The notes beneath the pieces are model-generated. The model was given only the letters and a program-made list of their open reading frames with translations, had not been told where the DNA came from and did no database searches. Made by a program: the position numbers and the translations under genes. This document shows, piece after piece, positions 24,776 to 36,395 of a stretch of 64,000 nucleotides of DNA. The number at the start of each line of letters is the position of its first letter. Position 1 is the first letter of the stretch. Location of the stretch: NCBI RefSeq assembly GCF_921293095.1, contig NC_060252.1, positions 79,752,866-79,816,865 of the forward strand. The letters are read 5' to 3'. The DNA is from Ischnura elegans. Taxonomy: Eukaryota > Arthropoda > Insecta > Odonata > Coenagrionidae.

Positions 24776-25301
24776 TGTCAAAATAATCATATTATTTATA
24801 ATATTAATGAATATTTTATTCCATACATATGTGGTTACAGTTAATCCCCATTCGGGGAAGTAAGATAGCTTGTAAGGCAACAAGCCTGTTATTAGGCCAA
24901 CTTCAACATGATTAAATGCAGAAAAGAAAAGGTATAAAACCAAACATACTCATTACCTAAAGAATAAAATTGAGGAAATTATGTGTACAAATAAAAAACA
25001 TCTCAGATCTGCAGTGATTGTAAATGAATAACAATGCTGATTTAGCAATACGTATGAAATTAAGCTCATTAGATACCTTTTATTTACAGACCCTTTACAA
25101 AATCGTTTCAATATCTTCAAAACTTACTATCCATATTTTATCAATCGTTAGTGTTTGACCTTACAAATAGATTCTTTAATTGTATGAGGTGGGATTCTTT
25201 ACAAATCTTTCTTATGTGTTTTTTTCCCCATTTCAGCAGGTTCTGCGAAAGAACTCCTTTTTTATACTCTCATCATAAAAATTCGTTGATGATGATTGTA
25301 T
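24776..25301. other. AT-rich intergenic DNA
   Basis: Nothing recognised up to the TTAA that bounds the next element. Confidence 0.4.
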
Positions 25302-26048
25302 TTAACCCCTTTCGTTGCTGTTCAATCTCCGAAAACCTTCTCCTCACATGCGGCGAAAAGGTTATAATTCGTTTCTTGGGCCAATGGAGCAGGTACCTCC
25401 GGAATGGGTGTGGTACACCCTCCGAAGGGTCGCTAATCCGCGATCCTATCCTCGACGAGCTCACCCACGCAGGACCGTCTCCTCGACCCTACCAGCGGGG
25501 GCCTACCTCCCGAAAACTGACCGCTCTGACTGCATTTTGAATATCAATCAATCAATCCGATCATCAAAATATGATTGTTTTCATCGCACTCCTGCCAATC
25601 AGAAAATCAAGTACGTCTTTGAACCGTGTTTCTGCGATGAAAAATAACGATTTAGTCAACTTTGCTAAAAACGTGGCTGCGGACAACCGGAAAATGGCCA
25701 TTTCAGCAAAGTTAACAAAATCGTTATTTTTCATCACAGAAACACGATTCAAATATGTGCTTGATTGCTTGATTGGCAGGAGTGCGGTGAAAACAATCAT
25801 TTTTTGATGATCGGATTGATTGATTGATATTCAAAATGTAGTCAGAGCCGTCACTTTTCGGGATGTAGGCCCCCCGCTGTTAGGGTCGACGAGATGGTCC
25901 TGCGTGGGTGAGCTGGTCGAGGATTCCGGATCCCGGATTAGGAACCTTTCCGAGTGCTTCGGCGAAAGTGGTGACCGCATGGAAGGGACGAAGAAAAAGT
26001 ACGTCCACAGCAGTCTGCCGTGCGGACGTACAGCAGTGAAAGGGTTAA
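25302..26048. mobile_element. piggyBac-like TTAA-flanked palindromic element
   Basis: Bounded by TTAA at 25302-25305 and 26045-26048. Internal termini are TTAACCCCTTTCG and, in reverse complement, TTAACCCTTTCAC; both ends continue to a shared GCTG. TTAA duplication plus CCC termini is the hallmark of piggyBac superfamily elements. Almost the whole 0.74 kb is an inverted repeat: the left arm (to about 25685) matches the right arm (from about 25695) through TCAATCAATCAATC, the CGACGAGCTCACCCACGCAGG-like block and the AACGATTT block. As a result both strands carry a 78-codon frame (25571-25807 +, 25564-25800 -) with nearly the same translation. No transposase: this is a non-autonomous foldback or MITE. 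Confidence 0.75.
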
Positions 26049-29000
26049 TTGATTCGTTGATCATATAGCTTCGTTGAATTACTTCGAAATAGCAAATACT
26101 TATTACTCAGTGATAAGCCCCGAATATCGGCTTGGATAAGTAATGGTAGAGCTCACCCCGATCTAAGACACAAAAGTGTAAATTTCACACATTCATAGGT
26201 AATTAGTAATTACTGAAGGTGAACTGCAAGCAAATTTTACTAACTGAATTTAAAAAAGTTCCATGAACTCTGCAATTGACGCATAGGTAGTGGAAATGTC
26301 ACGCTGTTTTCACTACGGATAATTCATTCCAAAACGTGGCCTTAACATGGAACGTAAGTGACTGAGACTGAGTTTTGCGTATGCAAGAACAAGGGGAGAG
26401 GGAAGACGAAGTGTACGAGGTCAAAGCACATAGGGGTTGCCGCAACAAAAGAATGAAGTCGGCGAAAAAGGGGGCAAGGGAGGCTGATCCGGGTTGAATG
26501 GGACTCTCCGTTCTACGGGGAGCAAATGGGGCGTAATGTGACGATCGAATGGGAATTTGAGTCCCGCATAAATAATGGTGAAAGAGGCGGCATGTTGCGG
26601 GACTCATCAAGACGTCGATCAGCAATTATAAGAATAAATGTGCATTACGCTGAAGGTCGGTTTATGGCATTAAAAAGTGTCGAAAAATTAAAATGAGTCC
26701 CTAAAAAATTATCATAAAGTTATTGGGACAATGAATAAAAATAATGCGAATTAGACGTCATCTGTCATCCCTCTGTAGAAATGACAACAAACCGCCTTAA
26801 GTTGCGTTCACATGATGCATTTTCCTGCGCGAGTAGATGCGTTAAAACTTTCTCCAACCGAATTGCACCGAGCAACCACGCTAAATTGCCCTTATTTACG
26901 ATTGAATGTTCATGAAATGATCCCCTAATAAGGTGCAATGCATACGAAAATTTTCCCAGCCACTTACTTGCATGGAAAAATACATCGCGTAAGCTTGGAT
27001 TTACTTATTACAATGGCATTGATTAAAATTGTGACTTCCCTACCTCGCTGTTTTTTTTCGAGAGTGTCCTTTTTATGTTATATTCATGTAATTATTCAAC
27101 CGCATATGTCTTCTTTAATGATTGACGAATTAAAATTAACGAAACACCGAAGAAGATTGTATGAACAAAATTATTGCAGCATTGAGTGAAAAAAATCTTC
27201 TTCCAGCGTTAAAACATTTCTTAAGCCAAGTATATACTTGAGAAATCAATATGGCTGACAATCTCCTTCTCTACACAACAGTTTGTTCAGGGCTGCACCC
27301 TCTGCTAAGAATGATTCTCCCTTTTTCCTGTGTGTCCACGAAAATTGCTGTTTTGCGAAGGACAATTTATTTTTATTTTATGATAAATATTAGGAAATAA
27401 AAGCCACCCAAAAAGATAATTTTGGAATGTTTACATTGTTGCAACTTTAATGATAGATTTTATGATAGATTATTTAGTAAAGGTTGTTAATACATTAAAC
27501 ACCTCTTCTAAAACCTGTGTGGGACTGTTCGCGGACATGAAGAATCATAGCCTGTGGACATTAAATTTGGGGAATATGACTTTTTTCTTTTCTTATTTGT
27601 CACTAAAATTAGTGAGAGGGTTCATAAAATAATATTCCTGTTTAGTTTTAATTCAATAGTTTCGGTTTTTTTATGGCAGTCCATGGACAAAACTTTGTAC
27701 GATTGTAGGAGAATGACCCGGTTATATTTAATTCTACATGTACAAAAAAAGCATTGAATTCACATTATCGAAAAGATAAACTGATAATGCGCAAGTCTTT
27801 TTACCCTTTGATCTTTTACCCTCCGTGCCCGATATCTTTGTCGAAGTCTCACTCAGGCAATGGTCCCCTGCTAATTCACTCCCTTCTCTTCATCACCACC
27901 AATCAGGTAATCTCTCCAATTTCCTCAATCCCTTCCCGTCATCCCTCAGCGCCACCATGCCAAAAGAGAACGACCTTTTACTCTCTTCTCATCGAAAGCC
28001 ATTGCAACCTATTTGTTCTCCTCACTCAGGTTCAAGGTGGCCGCCTCGAGGCAAATTATCGAATTCCAATTTTTGCCTACTGGAGGGAACAGAAAGAAGC
28101 GAAGGAAAAGAGTTTTTGGAAGAGTGGCATGGCCTGAGAGTGGGATGAAGAAAATCTGGGAAGGGAGGGTAATCTAGGTTGGACTTGATGTTTCTTCGCT
28201 GAAACAAAGACGGAGGGGAAAAAAACTAACATCGGGAGAACCTCGGCAACAAAAGCATTGAGTTAATGAGAAATCTTAGGATGAAAGAAAAAAAAATAGG
28301 CGAGTGGAAAAATCTAGTGAAGGAGTCATCTGAAAGTGTAAGAGTGTAGAGATGAAAGTACGAAATCTAAAAATGGCGATTTTCGCTTGAAAAACAGGTC
28401 TCTGCAGTGTCGCTTTCAAAACCCATGTGCGGGTAGGTGCAGAAAGGATTGAAAACTCTTCAATTACTTTTGAGTTATGAATTGGGGTTGAACATCTTGA
28501 GTGAAAATAATCAAGGTGCTCATGAGGGGTACATTTACGTACTTCTCCACAGCTGCAAAATAGCTTGTGGTGGTGAATGTTAGGACCAACTGGATACACG
28601 AAATAAGAAAGAGGGTAGCTACTCGCGGGAGTCCTTTGATTATTGAGCTCCACCAAGCATTTTCTTGAATTCTTTTTCGTTCAACCTCTCCATTGATTTT
28701 GATATAAAATCCTTGCTCCATGTCTAGTAACGCACATGCTTCCTTTCCATTAGTACTTTTAGAATTACCAAAAAATCTGCGCAAGTGGCTCCAAAATAAG
28801 GTAAGCGGAATTTTTTTTTAATTTCGGAAATAACTTCCATGGACGGCTCTTGCCTGGAAAAAGATTTTGTTTGTTAATAAAAGAGTCCGTTTCCCTATGT
28901 TAAGCAGACGATGTAAGTCCTGTCTCCGTAGTAGTAAGTATATGGAATGCACAAAAAGAGAGAAGCCTTTCAGTATACCTCTTGCAGTGCCCAGCGATTG

Positions 29001-29721
29001 CATAATAAGAGTCATTCGTAGCAATATTTATTAATTTTGGTTTCTGGTGATTATTTTATACCACTATTATATCTAATATCTAGATATAAAAGTGAATCCG
29101 GCCATACCGCATCGGCACGCTTGCTGCGACGCCGTACTCTCCGCCGCCGCAGGCCAGAACCAGAGACGACCGCACGCTCGAAAACACGATGTAAAATTCG
29201 GGGTTGCAAGTTGGTTCAGGCTTTTACTTTAGATTCACAATGTAAAAGCGTCATAATACGACGTGGTATAAGTCACTTGGCGGAAGTCAGTAGAAGTATC
29301 TACCTTTTCTCTACATTTATATAAAAAATTGGCTGAAAACAGGCCCCACCATTTTTTTATGTTTCTATGATTAATGATGAAATAAAATCTTTAAAAACCG
29401 TCCAAATGGAAGAAAACAAAAGTTATTGAAAATGGTATAATATTTTTGCCAATAAAGCTGTACATGAAACCACTGCCCGAGGAATAAGTTGGCTATATTC
29501 AGAAAAAATCGAGTGTGGTCGTTTTTCGCTAAATTTGTTCGACTTTGACCTCAAATATATTGTTAACATGATTGATGGCTCAGGAAAGAAAAAATCTGGC
29601 AAGTTTTGCACAATTTATTTGGAAATATGTGTGCGAAGTTTCAACTTCCTAGCTCAAAACATTTTTTTTTTGTTTTTGAGGTTTTGGTCAGCTTTTTTCA
29701 ATTCTATAGCCCACTGCGCGT
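26049..29721. other. Intergenic DNA, strand-asymmetric around 27.8-28.3 kb
   Basis: No supported gene. At 27.8-28.05 kb the + strand is pyrimidine-rich and then turns purine-rich to 28.3 kb, which produces long overlapping frames on both strands (127 and 126 codons) without any recognisable domain. A minus frame at 28464-28784 starts at TTG and has one hydrophobic stretch, but no family match. A short CpG-rich patch lies at 29115-29180. Confidence 0.35.
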
Positions 29722-32060
29722 CGTGAGGAATGAGGAAAAGAGAGAACAAGAAATATTTGCAGGCCTTAGAGAACTCTTTACCATTCAGCGCAATGAAACC
29801 TAATTCCATACTCCTCCTATTCCTCCCTCTGTCTCCACCTTTAATGGTTGTATACTTTGGGCTAAATATTCTTATGCACCATGATGAAACGAAAAGTGGA
29901 AAAATATTTTATTTTATATTTATCATAAGTTTTAGTTAGTTGAGGATATAATATGGTAATGTTAGCTCAGGACATACTCAGATGTAGAAGGTAGTGACGC
30001 CAGAGTAAGAACATTCGAAAGGCAGCTAGGCCCTCAGGGCTGTACTTCACAATCTAACTGAATCTTGAATCCTCACTCGACCTTGGTGGTTCAGATCTCA
30101 AAACTCAAGTCTAGTTTGAGTTGGAGTTCGTATTATAGAAACTAACTTCAACTCAACTACCTTGAGCTACATCACCTGTAGTAAAATTTTCAAAAGAATG
30201 CATTTCCTCCTCCTCTGCTATTCACTCCTAAGATTGTTTGGCAGCAGCTTGAAAGATTGGCACACTCCATTCTTCTAGTCTCTTCGCCTTCCTCTTCATT
30301 TACTCGTGGTATTTGCATCTAAAATCCTTCTTTATTTGGTCTATAATCCTATAATGTATTAACCTAAGCTATTATCACTCATGTTATCCAGCATATAAAA
30401 AATTAGTATTACTAGAGAGCACAGTATCACACGTCGTAGTATTTGGACGAGAGTTGTTTCGAATTAGTTCAACTGATTCAGTCGTTTATACTGGGAGTAT
30501 GACTTATCGAAATGAAAAGTAGTTGGTCTTTTTCACAATAATAACATTCGCACGATACGTTCCGGTTCCAGAGCCATCATTTAAAGACCTTGTACCAAAT
30601 GTTGGCTCCTAGTTTTTAAAAGGAAAGTATGAACCAGTGTACGAGCCAGTGTTGCATGCCAAATGCATGTAATTGAAATACGCATTTTTACGAAAATTGA
30701 GTCTCAGCCTACCAAACAACCAACTCAAAATATAATCGGCGAATAACTCTCCTTAACTCGAGAATCTCAATTAAATAGTTACCACCAAAGGGTGATTTAA
30801 TAAAAATAATAATTGATGTTAATGATAAGATATGAATTAAGCAATTAACAGCTATTAACCCCTGTCAGTAAATTGCGACGCAGCCATTAATACTCCATAA
30901 TCACTATAAAATTCACGGGTAGATGTATTAAAATAAAACCGAAGCAAATGATTTTCTCAGGCGCCGTCTATCGAGGGCTTTTCCTGCCACATTTCGAGGC
31001 TATGTTACCATGGTAAAAAAAATTATCACTCCTTCCTGTCTCCACTTCTACTACATCTCCGGCCTATTATCATTCTCATACCTCACAATCTATATGCCTG
31101 CTCTATGAAGCGTAATGTTAATTAATTATAAATTCATTTTTGTCGGTAACCATTCGTGACGGTAACTTTCACTTCGAGAGTTATTTCATTTTAAAAACGT
31201 GAGACGGCGGACCCTTTGGGAAATGGGGACACAATTTGAGTGAGGTCTCGTATTACCAACGTAAAAACCAGAGTTGAATTTAAATCAGGATAAAGGCTTG
31301 AGTACCGTTGTGGAATAGGGTCCTAAATGTCATGAAGAAGAGTGGAATACAGAAAGAGAGAGAGGGTTGTGTAAGCAAGCTTCTACTGTATGATAAAGTT
31401 AGCTTAGGGCACTTTTAAAAAGAGAAAGTAGTGACACAGGAATAAGATCACTCAGAAGGCAGCTAGGGCACCAAATGTCATGAAGAAAGGGGGAGTGGGA
31501 GAGAAAGAGAAAAATATTTGCGGGCCCTAAAGTATACTTCATCATTCAGCATACTGAAACCAAATTTCATACACCTCCTATTTCTCCCTCAGTCTCCAAC
31601 TTGAATATTTTTATACTCTACGTAATATTTATTCTTATAATTAAAGTATCTTAGTCTTAAATATTCTTCTATACCATGTGATGATACGCAATAAGGAAAT
31701 AAAATGTGGGAAAAGATGTAATTTAATTTAAATTTATCCTAAGCATTAGTTACTGTGGGATATGATATAATTAGCTCTGGGTAAACACAGAAACAGTAGG
31801 TGGTGACGCAAGATCACTCAAAATGCAGCTAAGCTGTAAATGTTATGAGGGACATAACATGCTGTGCAATAAGGAAGCCAAAAGTGAAAAAAATATTTTA
31901 TTTTATAAAAATTTATTATTGACACTAGTTACTAAAGGATATTATGATATGACAAATTTCGCTCAGGGCATACTGAGAAACAGAAAGTAGTGCCACAAGA
32001 ATAAAATCACTCGTAAGGTAACTAGACCACTAAATGTCATGCAGAAGAAGAGGGGAGAAT
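29722..32060 (+). repeat. Degenerate satellite-like repeat array
   Basis: Blocks recur in one order and orientation: AAATGTCATGAAGAA, GAGAAAGAG.A..AATATTTGC.GG, TTCAGC..A.TGAAACC, CATACTCCTCCTATT, CTCCCTC.GTCTCCA, TATTTTATTTTAT, GATAT.ATA...TTAGCTCAGG, AGAAAGTAGTGACAC, AAGGCAGCTAG. The first block starts at 31325, 31473, 31838 and 32032. The 31473-31838 interval (365 bp) is a full unit; the others are shortened. A further unit at about 29722-30045 is separated by 1.3 kb of unrelated DNA. Units are non-coding and diverged. Confidence 0.65.
30103..30166. repeat. Short hairpin
   Basis: CTCAAGTCTAGTTTGAGTTG pairs imperfectly with CAACTCAACTACCTTGAG across an 8-base loop (arms 30103-30130 and 30139-30166). 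It lies in the spacer that interrupts the satellite-like array. Confidence 0.5.
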
Positions 32061-32640
32061 GAGAAAGAGAACAAAAAAGATTTGCAGGAAGAAAGGAGAG
32101 AAGACTGTGTGTGGAGGCTTTTTCGAAGTTTCAAGGAAAGAGCGTGCGGAAGGGAGAAAAAAAGGAAGAAGTTTGGGGCCGGTAGGGACATTTTTCGGAG
32201 GAGGAGGAGGCGAAGAGGGTGGGAGAGCCACCACCCCCAGGGAGTGGGAGGGGGGTGCATGAGTGGGAGGGGGGTGCATGAGTGGGAGGGGAGGAGGAAA
32301 GATGAGAAGGGATGACAGGCAGTAAACGACGCCCCGGGAAAGAAATATGGCGGGAACAAAGTCTCGAGAAAACAAGGGGGTAAGTTGTGTGTGCCAGAGT
32401 GAAGGAATAGGAGGCGTCAGTTCGCCAAGGCAAGGAGGTTGAGGATGGGTTGAGAGGGTCACGCTGGGAGAAGAACCTAGGGGTGGGGTGTTAGAGAAGT
32501 GGCCGGGGGTGGCTTTCGCAGGGGGGGCTGGAAAGACGTGAATGTATGGTGGTAGTTAGGTGGCGAATCAAAAGGCGGGAGAGTTGATTAGGTAAGAGGA
32601 ATAAGGGGCGCGTTGGAATAAGGGAAGAACTCCTGAGCGT
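32061..32640 (+). other. Purine-rich, G-rich block
   Basis: The + strand is dominated by A and G with many GGGG runs. This yields several overlapping Pro/Ser/Leu-rich minus frames (up to 141 codons) that I read as compositional artefacts. Confidence 0.6.
32242..32291 (+). repeat. 19-bp minisatellite, 2.6 copies, G-quadruplex potential
   Basis: Unit GAGTGGGAGGGGGGTGCAT at 32242 and 32261, with a partial third from 32280. Each unit supplies a GGG and a GGGGGG run, so several G-quadruplex registers are possible. Confidence 0.9.
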
Positions 32641-33877
32641 GAATAATAACCGCGACCGTCCGGAATCACTCAAGGCCTCATTCTATTTCCCCGCTCCCTT
32701 GTTATTTCCGCAGCCGGCCGTGCAAACCGTAATCGGCCGAAAAGGGCGCACTTTTCGTCACCGCGTGATTTGACCCATCGTCTAAATGCATCATGGGAAC
32801 GTGATGGCAAAATAGGATTGCCGAAGGACACAGTCTTTGTTCTTCCTCGGAAATAAAAAATAATACAGCCACAGTTTAACTCCTGCCTATAAACGATGTC
32901 TACTTCATGAGGACAGCTAGAAGAAACTGCAACAGCAGTGAGGACTTGCAATGAAATAGGTTCTACTACCTGTACTGCATCCTCTATTAGAAATTCGGGG
33001 AATATATTTTATGGGAGAAATTAAAAATCTGACGAGTGTCACTATTTCCCAAAATGAAATCGTTAAAAATAGGCAAAATTTTACTGAAGTCTATTTTCCT
33101 TTCAAAAGCTTCCTAAAGATATCACAACTGTCACACTGATGGGCTATCAATTTAAAAATAATGATTTGTAGCATCTTTATAGCCTTGGAGACTGTGAAAA
33201 TGCTGTGAAAAAAGACATAATAAAGCTATTTTAACGTTTAACGTTGGATTCAAAAACGGTTTTCTGTCAAATGCCTGACAATAACGAGGTGCTTCATAAA
33301 ACCAAAATGTCTCATAGTAAAATGATGTGTGGAACGAAATTTTAACCTAAAATCATAACCATAAATTTATGGTGCTCCCAATAAGTCTCCAATGTGTTTC
33401 CTAATTAACATGACAATAATAATATCCTCTGCTTGAAACACTACAAACAGATGTCGTTGTGTTGCACCATCAAGAAAATGCACCCCATGTCTCACATTTA
33501 GTTTCACATGAGCTTTAGGTAAATAGAAGTCCAGTATTGGTCAAAATACACAACAATAGCAGGTAAACAGATTTCTATTGTTATCCAAATTGTACCGACT
33601 ATACTAACATAGAGATTATAGGGAACCTAGTTTGATTAGGTATGTAGTAAGAAATGCGTGGTGCAATTGTTCCATCATGCACAATTATACGAACTTCAAG
33701 TGTCCTTTTTTTCTAATTCCATTTAACAATACAATTAGAATAGATGCAAGATCATTTCTTCACTCAAAATGATATGATGCAACAAAGAATCGACTCATTT
33801 AAAGATAGTGGTTTCCGGTGATACTTAGCGGAGTTTGCTGAACATTTTGAATGAATAACTTAAACTTTATTTCCACA
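32641..33877. other. Intergenic DNA
   Basis: A short CpG-rich stretch at about 32650-32760, otherwise AT-rich. No gene recognised. Confidence 0.4.
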
Positions 33878-33966
33878 GTTTTTTAATTAAATCACAACGT
33901 TGTTTCGACGGCCAAAAGCATCTTCTGGTAACGTCATCATCACAATGTTATTCAATTAAAAAACAA
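33878..33966 (-). repeat. Small foldback with hammerhead-like core
   Basis: Arms GTTTTTTAATTAAATCACAA and TTGTGATGATG...TTCAATTAAAAAAC (read on opposite strands) enclose, on the minus strand, CAGAAGA, a stem GATG...CGTC and GAAAC (33904-33927). One core base differs (CAG for CUG). Layout matches the 20.5-kb foldback. Confidence 0.5.
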
Positions 33967-34159
33967 CTCATCAAACTAGATTGCTTGGCGAAATGCAAAA
34001 TCAAATTCCGTATAACTATACATTATTGGAGAGATTTTTGGGAATGGAGCATCAATATTAAAGAATATTTAGCTAAAGATCAAACTAAACTTGAAGTATT
34101 CTGGCGAAAAATATTACCCTTCGTGAAAAATAGTTGTCTCGCAAGCTATGATACGTAAA

Positions 34160-34440
34160 ATTTAAGAGCAGTGGAGAATGGCAAAGGATATATGTGAGCA
34201 GAAAATGCGATGGTCGGGTGATCGATTCCGTCGAAGACTTCTGAGTTCGGAACGTTTTGCTCGACGAAGGATGATAGCGCCTCGGCCACCTGGCATTGCT
34301 GAGCCAAGTGATGCATGGCTTCCCCCAGATATCCTTCGCCATAATGGAGAAGGATTCAAATCCAATTTTTCCAAACGCGACCCCTGTGTTCTTTCCTCCT
34401 CGTGACCCGCCTACATCCTTCCTCGGGGTCTCGGCACTAT
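34160..34440. other. GC-richer patch bounded by a short inverted repeat
   Basis: GGCAAAGGATAT near 34178 pairs with ATATCCTTCGCC near 34328. Frames on both strands are basic and unrecognised. Origin unknown; a tRNA- or small-RNA-derived repeat is possible but I could not identify one. Confidence 0.25.
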
Positions 34441-34894
34441 AAAATACCAACAGAGATGTCGCCGTCCGCGAAAATCTCTCAAAAAAGCAAAAGGTCATTC
34501 CTCTTCAGTCGATGCCTTATTTTACTTTAATTGAGAATTCATCTATTCATAATTCTACTTTTCTGGTATTGGCATTCTGTAACCCTAACTATGTCCCTTT
34601 CTCAAGATAGTTCCTTCAGTTTTCCAAACTTTTTCTTTTCCTTTTGTTCTTCCTTCTCAGGGACGTCCACATCACACCACGTCATAAGCAACCAAGGTTG
34701 CAAAACGTCAAATACCTTATGGAATACCTTCTGGGACCCCTTTTATTTGTTATATTTGAAAACAAATCACCGAGTTATTTGTGTGGTTTGTTCCGTTGTT
34801 GTCCATCTGTCTCTGCAATGTCCACTATGTCTGATTCAAATCTGCACCGCGTCAAATACATATCAATGATGAAACTCGCCGTCAAAGAAGTCAT

Positions 34895-34985
34895 TTGCCT
34901 AAGTTGGATTCGAACTCGGAACTCTAGATTACTGATCATAAATGCTACTAGTTGCGCCGCCGGCCTAGCCTGGTGGTTTTTTCGT
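34895..34985 (-). repeat. tRNA-like SINE head, minus strand
   Basis: Minus strand reads GGCTAGGCCGGCGGCGCAAC, then box B TCCGAGTTCGAATCC (34906-34919 on the + strand). The box-B region is identical to that of the 13.6-kb copy. Confidence 0.5.
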
Positions 34986-36395
34986 GGCCAATTTCATCCT
35001 TAGTGTGTCTAAAATCTAACGATTCATGCGTGATGAAGTGGAATTTTCCATATTGAAATGGGTACTTGATATTTATCACGATTTTAAAGTTTAATACGAC
35101 CTAGGTTAGCGGATTAAGATTAGCGGTTAGGAGAGAGAAATGGAGAGCTGCGTCAAACCAATCTTAGGATTGTTGACTAATGGTGATGATGACGACCTAG
35201 GTTTCTACACCGTGAAGATGATGTAGGAACAAGGAAACCTAGGTAATAATAATTTTGTAGTTGTGGAAAATTGAAAGTATTTCTATCAGCTTGGTGGATG
35301 TAATTCCGATCCGTATAGTAGATACAACTGTCCGCAGCAATGTTTTCACGTAAGGTTTCCAAGTTTTCATTCTAATGCTCTTGGATCACAGTGCGACTGT
35401 TTTTATCATGGATTCCGTCTTAGCTTGGGCGCTTCAGGATTGGTAATAAGAGTGAATGGATCCTTCCATAGCCATCAGAAGTAACTATTTTATCATGAAA
35501 ATGCTTACCTGAAGCTCAAAACAAAGAGTGATCAGGCCCTAAGACACAATTGACATTGAAAAACTTACTTAAAGGATGTTGTTTTCATACTGAAAGAAAA
35601 AAGTACAGCAAGGTTCATCTCCTGAGGTCTTACCCTGATTCATAAAATGGAAAATTTGAGCAGTTTATTTTTTTATCATGTTTAGTCTATGCACAATTTT
35701 TAATTAATCGTATATTTTTATTTTTATTCACAAAATTTTCTATACTACAGCACATTTTACCACTACATATCAACGTATATTTACGCTCAGACATCACCTA
35801 TACCACCAATTGTCACCCAAAAATACATTGACTCAATCCAGTGAGGGCGCAACTAACATCCTCATTCATGAGCAGGAATAAATACTGGGAATTTTAACTC
35901 ACCTGGAAGCTCCCATCAAACGTACATAGGAGAAAACTAGTCGAATCTGAAAAGTTATTATATATTTCCAGTGACATGCGACTAGTGAAATGATGACGCC
36001 TGATTAGATTTTTATGGTTTTCCAAAATTTTTCAATGCTAGTGTTACATTTTGGTATAACTTTTCGAATGAACTCTCACCGGCAGAAAAAAAATTAAAGG
36101 AAGGAGGCCGATAATAGTAAAATCAAACCTTTCCCATTATACACATATAGATACAAACATAGTCAATAAACCACAAAAGTGACCATTGGAACTTGGGCGA
36201 TAGGGTTGTTTACTAAATTTAAAACTTTTATATTCATAAAGTAAATTACCTCCAAAACGTGAAAAACTATTCAATTTCGGGTGGGTTATAATTTTTACGC
36301 ATGTGGTAAACATTGACGAAAATATACAACCCTATTGAGTATTTCACCGTAAAGCTAACCTTTGAGTTTGTATAAAATTTATATCACAGATGCTA
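34986..36395. other. AT-rich intergenic DNA
   Basis: No gene. The 10-mer ACCTAGGTTT and its complement form a small hairpin at about 35199-35252. Confidence 0.4.

Noticed and set aside
28464-28784. 106-codon minus frame with a hydrophobic stretch
   Set aside because: Begins at TTG, no splice sites or family match; plausible by chance.
32037-32462. 141-codon minus frame
   Set aside because: Created by the polypurine block; Pro/Ser/Leu-rich with three overlapping frames of the same kind.
34085-34498. 137-codon minus frame
   Set aside because: No domain; overlaps frames on both strands in a GC-richer patch of uncertain origin.
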